A stretch of 64,000 bases of DNA from NCBI GenBank assembly GCA_977006965.1, contig OZ345354.1, positions 806,001-870,000 of the forward strand, written 5' to 3'. This DNA comes from Phymatolithon calcareum (Eukaryota > Rhodophyta > Florideophyceae > Hapalidiales). This document shows, in pieces, positions 55,826-64,000 of this stretch. A program made the translations under genes and the position numbers. How positions within the stretch are numbered: the first letter of the stretch is position 1; the number at the start of each line of letters is the position of its first letter. Below the pieces are notes generated by a model. That model did no database searches and had not been told where the DNA came from. It worked only from the letters and a program-made list of their open reading frames with translations.

Positions 55826-56066
55826 AGGTAACGAGATGACCAGAAACCGTGCGCATCCTAAATGGTTTCCAACCCGGGTCATTTCTTTGAAGGACGGCGG
55901 CTGAAGATTGGCTGCGTAGAGATATTGATGTTAAGCTCCCCAAAGGTCTGCACTTTTTGCAGCTTTGAGCTGCTGTGACATCAAGTACCACTCGTATCTG
56001 CTAAAGTCTATAGTAGCCGTAGTGATGTAGAATTGTTCTAAGACAACTTCAAAAACTTGCAATAAA
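55826..56066 (+). mobile_element. SINE2, copy 3
   Basis: Matches 49995-50236 throughout (GAGATGACCAG, TTTCCAACCCGGGTCAT, CACTCGTATCTGCTAAAGTCT). It ends TTGCAATAAAG. No target duplication identified. Confidence 0.78.
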
Positions 56067-56171
56067 GACGGCCGGTAAGCGTGATTCCCAGGTGCGTGTT
56101 CAAGTTTGAAATCAAATGGTAGATTTACTCCATCGTTGATCGATATCTCACTATCTGGAATCAGGGCTTGC

Positions 56172-56412
56172 CGCAATAGTATTTTTATTGATTGGTGAGG
56201 ACAGTGTAATAGCAATAGCAGTAACAGTGACGGCGACTTCTTTGCAATAAGAATTGCAATAGTAGATGATATTCAGGATAATATCCTGAATGTCATCTAC
56301 TATTGCATATTATGCGTCTGCGAATACCAGTCAATCTCTTTGCAATACGTATTGCAATAAGGTCACACTCTTACAATAGCGCTCTAACAGAAATCTACTG
56401 CAATATATTGGA
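56172..56412. repeat. ATTGCAAT-rich repeat, copy 3 (longest)
   Basis: Combines the text of copy 1 (27.2 kb) and copy 2 (28.2 kb) in one unit, with the palindrome 56256-56306 between them. CAAT/ATTG motifs recur about every 10-20 bp. Confidence 0.6.
56256..56306. repeat. 51-bp palindrome, 25-nt arms, 1-nt loop
   Basis: Arms begin and end at GCAATAGTAGATGA / its complement, with one T:G mismatch. Confidence 0.9.
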
Positions 56413-56559
56413 TGCCAGCCCTTTCTGGAGTGCACTATGTAGACGCGCAATGATGCAGTGGCACCACAAGCTGCAGGAATAGGCGACCTAAATTCCAACA
56501 TAAATTGCTGCGAGCAGGAAGCACGCAATGTGCTTCCACCAAAGCCCATAGCTGGAAGG

Positions 56560-56705
56560 CAATCGGAAGCCTATTTAAGCAGTTCTCCCTTTGTAGTTTT
56601 AGTAGAGAGCATCTCATCTTCTCATCGGAGAGAGATCACCCCTTTTCAAGATAAACCCATTCTTTATCTTATCACTCGCAGTGATTACAACTACCAGGTC
56701 TTATG
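56560..56705 (+). repeat. LTR-like segment, copy 3
   Basis: CTATTTAAGCAG, then the same GAGCATCTCATCTTCTCATC and GAGAGATCACCCC blocks as copy 2, ending at GTGATTACAA. About 1.1 kb separates it from copy 2 in the same orientation, but the DNA between is repeats, not pol. Confidence 0.6.
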
Positions 56706-56709
56706 TAAT

Positions 56710-59240
56710 AAACCAAACTACTGCAGGGCTGCAAAACACGTATGTGAAGTTAAGCAGGCACTCAAATGATGATGCGGGTTTTGTCGGTTCATCCAAGTAC
56801 ATCGCAAGTAACATCGAGTGCACTATCTGCAGTGTACTCTAAGTGCATATGCATGCACTTGAAACGGTGGTATGCGCGGCACCCAAAAGGAGCATATACA
56901 TATTCTTGTGCCCCAAACGGGATGCGGTCAATATTCCTGAAGCGGTTAGAACACGCCCCAAGCAGTGTTAACCCAATGTAAATACAAGAGTAGAATACCA
57001 AGAGGGAGGACTTGCCTATAAGAGACAGTACGATAGGTATAACAAGGAAGCGAAGACAAGAAGAACCTACACCTCATTAAACCCCCTGAGTCTTTACAGA
57101 TAAAGGAATCATTACCGCGATAGCGCTCACGCCTTTGGCGGCCGCTCTCGCAACCGCCCCGGATAAGCGCACCTGGACCATAAGACCGATTATCCTACTC
57201 TCATTCTAGTCAGTCTCTCAACCCGACATCACCAAACGGGACGACCCTGACAGAACTGCCCTCAATTGCATTTTGTACGACAGTTTTGCTTACCGAACAT
57301 TGTGGGTCCATGGAACGGCAGTCCGGTAGATCGTGTGGCCGTTATGAACCGAATTAACCAGTAGTTAAAGCATGTAGTGGGAAGTAATAGGTTAGATTTC
57401 GAGCAAAAATGAACGTCTATTGCTCGGATATGAGGAGTTGTGAGTGCTTTCATTGCAGCACCGGCAAACAACTCTTCACTTGAGATTTCGCACAGCCTGC
57501 TCAGGAAGCACATTGGGATAGGCCGAGACTCTCCGGTCCGATGGCGGAAGGTTTCGGCAAACGACAGAATCCCACGAGTTAGAGTCCTGGAAATTTGACC
57601 GCTTTAAATTAATACACTATTGCATCAATTACGCTACCTAGCAACTCAAGCCTCTGATAGACCTTCAGGTCATTATCGTCTGTCGTAAGATCATCTAATA
57701 TATTTCGTACCTCTCGTCCGAAAGCTAGAGGTGGAGACGTAGAGCTTTGGAATAGGAGTTGACTGAGAAAGCTAATGCTTATACGATGGGTGCTCCACAG
57801 CTTGCCTTGGAGGAGAGCACTGTGCACTTTCATAAGGAGCAAATTGAGCTTTCACACTGCCAGTCCCGACGAGCATCGATCACAGAAAAGAAAACACGCA
57901 TTGTGACAGTAGCATAGTAAAAGGTATGGATGTCAATGTCAAGTTAGCCATAGGCTTGTACTTTTCGCAGCTTTCGAGGTCCCCACAAGTCTCTGCTCCC
58001 GAAATCTATATTATCTTATCATATGATACTAAAGAATTGCATAATATGCATGTTGTCCGTCCTTGTCGACAGGATTCTCTCAGTCGTTGTCTCGAAAAGC
58101 AGCACGCGGCGCCTCTTTATGAAGACGGGCAAATTTGTTTAATTCACCTCGTTAAGTCGGTCGCCCGTATCCGAGCTAAACTTCCAGTTGGTTTTTTCTC
58201 CCTGCTTTTCAGGTTCGGGCGCTGGCTTCGACATATCCATGTAACTACTACCCTCGCTCTTGACGGCATCCACATATTGCGGCATCGCTAATTAGTGCGC
58301 GGCAGGAATATGTCGAACAGGACTAGATAGCGTGCAAATTACGCGGCATCGATTGGATGAATTTTTGACTCTGAACTTTGAGAAATGACGCACGGCGATA
58401 TTCGCATGAGCCATCCCTCTTTGTATTGCCGTAGACACGGCGCAGAACAGATTAACGATAGTCCGTCATCTCTTGAGCGGACAGCTGCTTTTTGTAGATT
58501 AGTCCGTCCGAAGGCCATATAAGTTAGAGGTAGGTTGCCGCCAAGAAGAGGAACTCTTCAAGTTCGACCGGCTTTTCACGATAAAGCAAGAAAATGATGA
58601 ACGGTTTTTTGCGCTTTGCTCGAATGAGTCCCCATTCTCTACACCCTTGCCGTTGAAGTAGACAACGTATGTGGGGATGCTATTCTAGTGCTCACCACAG
58701 CGGGTTGTATTACTTAAAAGATCAATGTTGCGAGTGAGCACAAGGCCATGTCTTCTTCCGGAAGTTTTGATATTATAAAGTTAACTGTTTGAATCAGCGC
58801 ATCTACGTTCTGTGCAACCAAGATGCTCGCACACACTTCATCATGAAGTCTGGATGCGGTTGCACAGGTTAGGGCTCTAACGTATATCGCCACTTTGAGC
58901 TGGGATGATACAGAACTGTGCTGGCCTTTCTTGCACGGACCTTGAGCTTTGATCCAAATCTAGGTTTTATGTTGAGTGCCGAACAGTGTCGCCCTATACA
59001 GGCTGCAAGGGTTATTTGGTAACGGAGTCTAGGGAGAGGTAATGAAAAATATTGAGCAGTATGTGATGTCTAGATGACGGACTCTCTATGAGACAAGAAA
59101 AGTAGCAGCTCGATAAGGAAGAATTATTTTCGTGTGTGGTTCTCGGTAAAGGAGGAACCTTCGTTCAAACGCGGACTCAAATCAAGCCCGTACCCAAACG
59201 GGGATTACATCGTCCAAAAAAATGAAACTACGGTTGCGCC
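56710..59240. other. No gene recognised
   Basis: Open frames at 57262-57513 (-), 57609-57842 (-, ending LAFGREVRNILDDLTTDDND) and 57926-58291 (+, 121 codons) have no recognisable motif. CCTATAAGAG near 57016 followed by CATTAAACCCCCTGAG resembles the LTR-like promoters to the left. Confidence 0.35.
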
Positions 59241-59289
59241 GAAGGTTAGAGTTTCATCCTGGATGATCCAGGACGAAACTCCAACCTTC
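59241..59289. repeat. 49-bp palindrome, 24-nt arms, 1-nt loop
   Basis: Arms start GAAGGTT and end AACCTTC. There are two mismatches, both transitions. It lies about 390 bp downstream of the Twinkle stop codon. Confidence 0.9.
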
Positions 59290-59675
59290 TCCATGATCGA
59301 GAAGAGATTGTTTCCTTGCCTTTACAATGATCTGAAGCGCACGTGATGGAAAGTCACTCAAGTGCCACAAGTCCAAAATTTAAGAACAGGTCTCCCCAAG
59401 GAACGAGCTCAATATGCACCTTTGACTCTAACGTTCATGTTTTCCATCATCCCATATCTCAGCCGTAACACAGCAGACTTCAAAGGATAAAAACGGTCAA
59501 AGTAGTGACCTTTGCCGGTCGCTGAGGCAACCACCAGTCTCTCATATACGCCTCAGTTTGTTTATAAAATCGTAGCTAATATGCTCACGAAGTCTACAGT
59601 AGGACACAGTGAGATACATACACATCTTAACCGGAAATGAAGTCTTCACAGTCCCAATGAGCGTTTAATACTTTC

Positions 59676-61907
59676 TTAAAAACGACTGACTCGACCTCTC
59701 ACGCTGTCAAACAGTTTGTGATCTGCTAGCTTATCGTTTGTAGCTATAGACATAGTTCCGATTCTTTCCTGGACAGGAAGTCTCGTCGCACGCTCGACCT
59801 CACTTTGCTGAAACAACAAGAGGTCCTTGTTAAATCGCAAATCTAGAGATCCCAACGAACCGTCAAACCTATTCTTTCTGATTTCCAGCATTCGTCCAGC
59901 TCTTGCGCGCTGCAAAATGATCACATTGTCCGCCTCCTGTGTCGCCTTAGCACTGCCAAATATGCTTGCAGTCTTAATCTCCGACTCGTCACTTTCCTTG
60001 CGCGGATGCACAACCAGCGATACATGCACATTGTATTCAGTTGCAAACGAGCGCAATTTTTGGATCGCGTCATCCAGCACCTCAAACCGGTCAAAGGATG
60101 CTCGTCCAATGCCCTGTCCGCTCGTCATGAACTGAAGGTTGTCCAGTAGTACATGAGAGATGTCGTGAACATAGTTGCCGTACTCCATCGCGTCGATAAT
60201 CCGCTCGATCGGATTGGACCCGTAATACCTCATGAAGAACATCGGCAACTCCTCAAAGCGCTCCGCCCACTCCTCAAATACCGCTTTCTGCGCAAGAGAC
60301 GCCGCGCTTTTTCCGGTCTTGAAAGAGAAGAATTGACGTAATAGCAGCTTCGCGAGCCGCACATTATTTAGCTCAAAAGAGCCCCATAGTGTCGGAGCTC
60401 CCTGCATGCAGTAGTCCAGCGATATTTGCGAAAGCAAAGTCGTCTTACCAATGCCTGTATGTCCGCTGAAGATCGACAGCTCGCCCCGTCGGTGACCCTT
60501 AAGCACCTTATTCATACCCGGCATTGTTACTGACTGCGTACCCTGTAACTGAAGCGGATTCATGATCTCATTGTAAATTTCAGCCCGGAGATCACGGAAA
60601 GTTGCCACACCCTCATGTGGTACCGCTTTCGCCGACCGGATCATCGCTTCCAGGTCTAATCCTTTGATAAGAGCGTCATTTGCATCTTTAGCCTTCCCCT
60701 CAGTCCGCACGGAGAGACAGCGTCGCCGCCCAAGCTTTTGTGAAAACTGGTGAGCCCCTTCCTGCCCGGGGATATCATCGTCCATCCACAGGTAAATTTT
60801 CTTGAAGCGCTCAAGGCCCTTTATCACGCTCACAGGGAGAGAGCTCGCTCCGTTCGGAAGGCTTAATGCAGGCCGCCCTGTCGCCTGATGCACAGCCATG
60901 GCGTCAAACTCCCCCTCAGTCAGCACAACTTCGTCAGTTCCAGTCGGGAGCGTATCGAATCCAAACAGCCCCCAATCTCCACCTCTTGGTTCGAGTTTCA
61001 TCGCACTTTTTCTCTGTACTGAACGAACCTTATACCGCAGAAGCTTCCGTCTGGAGCTGAACATGGGAAACATGTAACAGAGGTGCCTCGAATAGTTATT
61101 GGTATCATTGTCTCTGAAATTAAAGTATGCAAGACCGACGCCGTACTTCGCCAGGACGTCTGCCTTCAGTCCGCGTTCTGTCAGGAGCGCGTCTTTCACA
61201 CAACTGTGCTTAACTTCCAGGTTCTGCTTATACTCCTTCAGGGAAGCTCGCGCGGGACATGGTTTGCGATCGACGGGGTCATCCTCAAACGCAGGAACGT
61301 GCGCTGGCGTTTGCCCGTCTCGCAATATTTCGCCAAATTCCAGAAATGGTGGCGAACTGTCTCCTATAACACCACCAACCTGCTTTCGAAAACTTGTCCA
61401 AGAGCCCTTCGATCCACAGCGGTGACACATGTACACTCCAGTGGTGGATAGGATGTATAGCTTGAATTGATTATCCGGCATACCCATTGTCGGATGACAA
61501 AATGGACACTCCTTCACCACGAGATGCTTCCCTGACTTTCGAAACGAGATGTCATGACGCTTCAGATAGTTCTCCACTCCGATTTTGTTCACGTAATACT
61601 TCGAGAAAAACAGCCCTTGTTCACTACCGTCTTCGCGAGGGATCCTGCCGCGCGGCCGTTTCTTTGCGGCGGGTTCGTCACCGTCGGCACTAGAGCAAAA
61701 TGGGCGACATACCGTTGCAGGAACTGACGATCCTGTTGCATGTAGCACAGAACCGGAATACGCGGATCGCGCGGCGTTGATACGATGGCAAAGATTGGCC
61801 CTCATCAATAGAATTCTGCGGCCAGGACCTGTTTCTTGTATACGGCGCTGTTTGTTCGCACAAGAGGTCACCGGTCGGCATTCCCACACGGGCATGCCAT
61901 CGATCAT
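59676..61907 (-). CDS. TWINKLE: Twinkle-type organellar DNA primase-helicase
   Basis: Replicative primase and 5'-3' helicase of the mitochondrion and/or plastid, related to phage T7 gp4. Residues 134-164 hold a zinc-binding primase finger (CPFC and CHRC). The TOPRIM fold follows, with EGEFDA (331-336) and WMDDDIPG (374-381). The helicase half has Walker A GHTGIGKTT (482-490), Walker B HVLLDN (585-590), the VVHPRK motif (632-637) and GSAKATQEADNVIIL. All catalytic motifs are intact, unlike animal Twinkle, which lost primase residues. The longest frame gives 743 residues. An in-frame Met at 61805 (residue 35) opens on MRANLCHRINAARSAYSG, a good mitochondrial presequence ending near RPFC-SSAD, and may be the true start. 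No intron. It lies 247 bp downstream of PGK on the same strand. Confidence 0.95.
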   Translation of the reverse strand: MIDGMPVWECRPVTSCANKQRRIQETGPGRRILLMRANLCHRINAARSAYSGSVLHATGSSVPATVCRPFCSSADGDEPAAKKRPRGRIPREDGSEQGLFFSKYYVNKIGVENYLKRHDISFRKSGKHLVVKECPFCHPTMGMPDNQFKLYILSTTGVYMCHRCGSKGSWTSFRKQVGGVIGDSSPPFLEFGEILRDGQTPAHVPAFEDDPVDRKPCPARASLKEYKQNLEVKHSCVKDALLTERGLKADVLAKYGVGLAYFNFRDNDTNNYSRHLCYMFPMFSSRRKLLRYKVRSVQRKSAMKLEPRGGDWGLFGFDTLPTGTDEVVLTEGEFDAMAVHQATGRPALSLPNGASSLPVSVIKGLERFKKIYLWMDDDIPGQEGAHQFSQKLGRRRCLSVRTEGKAKDANDALIKGLDLEAMIRSAKAVPHEGVATFRDLRAEIYNEIMNPLQLQGTQSVTMPGMNKVLKGHRRGELSIFSGHTGIGKTTLLSQISLDYCMQGAPTLWGSFELNNVRLAKLLLRQFFSFKTGKSAASLAQKAVFEEWAERFEELPMFFMRYYGSNPIERIIDAMEYGNYVHDISHVLLDNLQFMTSGQGIGRASFDRFEVLDDAIQKLRSFATEYNVHVSLVVHPRKESDESEIKTASIFGSAKATQEADNVIILQRARAGRMLEIRKNRFDGSLGSLDLRFNKDLLLFQQSEVERATRLPVQERIGTMSIATNDKLADHKLFDSVRGRVSRF

Positions 61908-62154
61908 ACTGGAGATCTAAAAAAGTTCAAAGTTCAACAAAATATTAAAATTTACCAACTAGTTTTTAGAATATTTCGGAGAGGGGAGCTGCGTAGGCAT
62001 CACTTCAGGACCAGAATGCAGAACGCCCAATATCCGGCTTCATCTTCCCATTGAGTTCTGACGTTTCCAAGAGTGAAAGTCCTTCGCCCAAACTGCAGGA
62101 AGATACGACTGACAGGAAAAGCATGCGAGCTCAGTTAAAATGCTGTTCCAAAAC

Positions 62155-63528
62155 CTAATTTTCGTCAAGTGCAGCTACACCGGGCAAAACCTTCCCTTCC
62201 AAAAGCTCCAGAGATGCACCACCTCCAGTGGAGATGTGACTCATTTTAGGGGCCAAACCAGCTTTCTCCACCGCGGCAACAGAATCTCCACCTCCAACAA
62301 TGGTGATAGTACCGCTGCCAGTAATTTCGGCGAGCGTATCAGCGATTGCGAAAGTACCCTTTGCAAAGGCATCCATCTCGAAAACACCCATGGGTCCATT
62401 CCAAATAACAGTCTTGCACTCCTTGAGCTCATTCTGAATGAGAGCAGTACTCTCTGGGCCCTGATCGAGTCCCATCCATCCGTCCGGAATTGCGGTCGTC
62501 GACGTAACCTGTGTGTTGGCGTCAGCAGCAAACTTGTCGGCGAGAACGACATCTGTAGGCAGAACAATCTTGACACCCTTGTCTGCTGCAATTTTCTCCA
62601 AGCTCTTAGCGAGCTCAAGCTTATCCTCTTCGACGAGTGATGAACCGACGTTAAGACCACGAGCCTTAAGGAAGGTAAACACCATGCCTCCGCCGATAAT
62701 CAGCTTATCGACCTTGTTGAGTAGAGATTCAATTACGCCAATCTTTGAGGACACTTTCGACCCGCCGACAATAGCAGCGAAAGGACGCACAGGGTTATCG
62801 ACGGTACCAGCGAGGTACTCCAGCTCCTTCTCAAGCAAGAAACCAGCGACACTCGGCTTCAGGTAAGCAGTGACACCAGCGGTACTACCGTGAGCTCTAT
62901 GCGCGGTTCCGAAGGCATCATTGACAAAGAAGTCAGCGTTTGCCGCGAGCTTTTTCGCAAACTCGGGATCATTGGCAGTTTCTTCCTTGTAAAAACGAAC
63001 GTTCTCAAGGAGCGTCACATCGCCGTTGGACATGCCACTTACAATACTGGCAACACCATCACCGATGCAATCCGGGGCCATAGTGACGGTCTTGCCGAGG
63101 AGTTCCGAGAGACGACCCGCCACAGGACCCAGAGAAAACTTGTCTTCAGGGCCGTCCTTCGGGCGACCGAGATGAGAGGAAAGAAGGACCTTGGCACCAT
63201 TGTCGACGAGATACTTGATGGTGGGAATGGAGGCACGGATACGAGTGTCATCCGTGATCGTCTTGCCGTCGAGCGGAACATTCAGGTCGCAGCGAACAAG
63301 GACGCGCTTGCCAGCCATGTCTGTCTTGGAAAGGTCCTTGACAGACTTTTTGGTGGCCGCGGCTGCAGTTGCCATGGAGAACTTGGGCGGCGTTCGAGAG
63401 GCATTGTAGCGTGCAGCCCGATTAGAGGCACCAAAGAAGGAAGAGGAGCGCTCGGCAAGCGAAGATACTGCAGCTTTGTGGGCTGGGGCACGTAGGGCCG
63501 CGCCAGTTGAGACAAATCCAGGAACCAT
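62155..63528 (-). CDS. PGK: Phosphoglycerate kinase, plastid-type
   Basis: Interconverts 1,3-bisphosphoglycerate plus ADP and 3-phosphoglycerate plus ATP; in the plastid it serves the Calvin cycle. The 457-residue product has about 60 extra N-terminal residues before the catalytic domain. They are rich in Ala, Ser and Arg with an early Phe ([15 protein letters not shown]), as expected for a red-algal transit peptide. Family motifs are complete: [14 protein letters not shown] (75-88), SSHLGRPK (117-124), [49 protein letters not shown] and [15 protein letters not shown]. The start is the first Met of the frame, and no intron is needed. Cytosolic PGK would lack the leader, so plastid location is likely but not proven. 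Confidence 0.96.
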   Translation of the reverse strand: MVPGFVSTGAALRAPAHKAAVSSLAERSSSFFGASNRAARYNASRTPPKFSMATAAAATKKSVKDLSKTDMAGKRVLVRCDLNVPLDGKTITDDTRIRASIPTIKYLVDNGAKVLLSSHLGRPKDGPEDKFSLGPVAGRLSELLGKTVTMAPDCIGDGVASIVSGMSNGDVTLLENVRFYKEETANDPEFAKKLAANADFFVNDAFGTAHRAHGSTAGVTAYLKPSVAGFLLEKELEYLAGTVDNPVRPFAAIVGGSKVSSKIGVIESLLNKVDKLIIGGGMVFTFLKARGLNVGSSLVEEDKLELAKSLEKIAADKGVKIVLPTDVVLADKFAADANTQVTSTTAIPDGWMGLDQGPESTALIQNELKECKTVIWNGPMGVFEMDAFAKGTFAIADTLAEITGSGTITIVGGGDSVAAVEKAGLAPKMSHISTGGGASLELLEGKVLPGVAALDEN

Positions 63529-64000
63529 TGTTGAGTGATGCGGAATTTCAAAAAATGGTCAACTGTGCTGGTGCTTCGTACGCTCACCGCTTCCGAAAGT
63601 CGACGTCAATATCAATTTAACAATATTGGATTAGTTTCGTGGCCGTCGGATGGTTTGTGGTGAGCAGAGACTGCTGGATGAAAATTGGAATTGCCTGTTT
63701 CCGCTCCCTAGAGCGATGCACACCCCAGATGCCTCAGGATTACCTCCCTAATCTGAAACAGAAGTGCCTATTCGGGCCGCACCAGCCGTCCAATTTTGAT
63801 CAAAAACGCGAGTGGACATGATTCGACTTCACTGGTGGAGAGTGAGCGGAATGCAACCAACAAAAACCCACCATGTGTTGTTTACCTAGGGCTTTGAACC
63901 AACCAAATTTCTTAAAGTCCATCTCAAACCAAAGCCGAACGTCCGAGCCCTTAGAGGCCCTTTGGGCTTTAAATGTGAAGACTGTGCAGTCTCTCCTGTA
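63529..64000. other. PGK upstream region, no further gene recognised
   Basis: The promoter of PGK should lie here. A 60-codon + frame (63639-63821) is not recognisable. Confidence 0.4.

Noticed and set aside
63059-63495. Long + strand frame opposite PGK (201 codons, 62890-63495)
   Set aside because: It is antisense to a well-supported PGK coding sequence and has no recognisable product.

Overview
This window looks like nuclear DNA from a eukaryotic alga, most probably a florideophyte red alga (Chondrus-like). The reasons are a plant-type class II DAHP synthase with a plastid-leader-like N terminus, a plastid-type phosphoglycerate kinase, a Twinkle-type organellar primase-helicase, a mitochondrial-type ribosomal protein uL4, short canonical GT-AG introns (73-84 nt), and few genes separated by long stretches of decayed transposable elements. 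The species is inferred, not demonstrated.

Host genes. A short gene island holds an uncharacterised basic, disordered protein (5813-6517, +) and mitochondrial uL4 (6739-7581, -), which converge. DAHP synthase (50691-52261, -) has one 80-nt intron. At the right end Twinkle (59676-61907, -) and phosphoglycerate kinase (62155-63528, -) lie in tandem. A four-exon membrane protein with the layout of an ionotropic-glutamate-receptor-like protein (36677-38491, +) appears intact. Two damaged copies of it lie at 28.3-34.7 kb and 15.4-16.7 kb.

Mobile DNA fills most of the rest. LINE-A is a non-LTR family with an APE-type endonuclease and RT. It ends in AAATAAATCAACA...CCCC and has a complete but dead copy at 29687-34629. 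A second LINE family carries RNase H and ends in GCAATAAA(GAAA)n. LINE-B is known here only from short poly(A)-tailed 3' ends. SINE1 has a tRNA-like head, and a second short retroposon family (SINE2) also ends in GCAATAAA. A DIRS-order element with split direct repeats occupies 18406-22936. A 628-bp terminal-inverted-repeat element interrupts a LINE-A RT at 48.1 kb. There are also LTR-like segments, tandem repeats, and a fragment of mitochondrial small-subunit rRNA at 11.3 kb.

How it fits together. Insertions can be ordered because many kept target-site duplications of 9-15 bp. The receptor pseudogene at 28-34 kb was hit twice (12-bp duplications each). The two copies of the receptor 3' region form reciprocal filled and empty sites: one received a SINE2-type insert, the other a LINE-A 3' end. 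SINE1 sits inside a LINE-A relic. A separate signal is a set of near-perfect palindromes of 29-81 bp. They have almost no loop and unrelated sequences, and in the ones compared base by base most arm mismatches are transitions.

Limits. All homology calls come from reading the sequence and remembered family motifs; no search was run. Repeat boundaries are exact only where a duplication or a second copy defines them.
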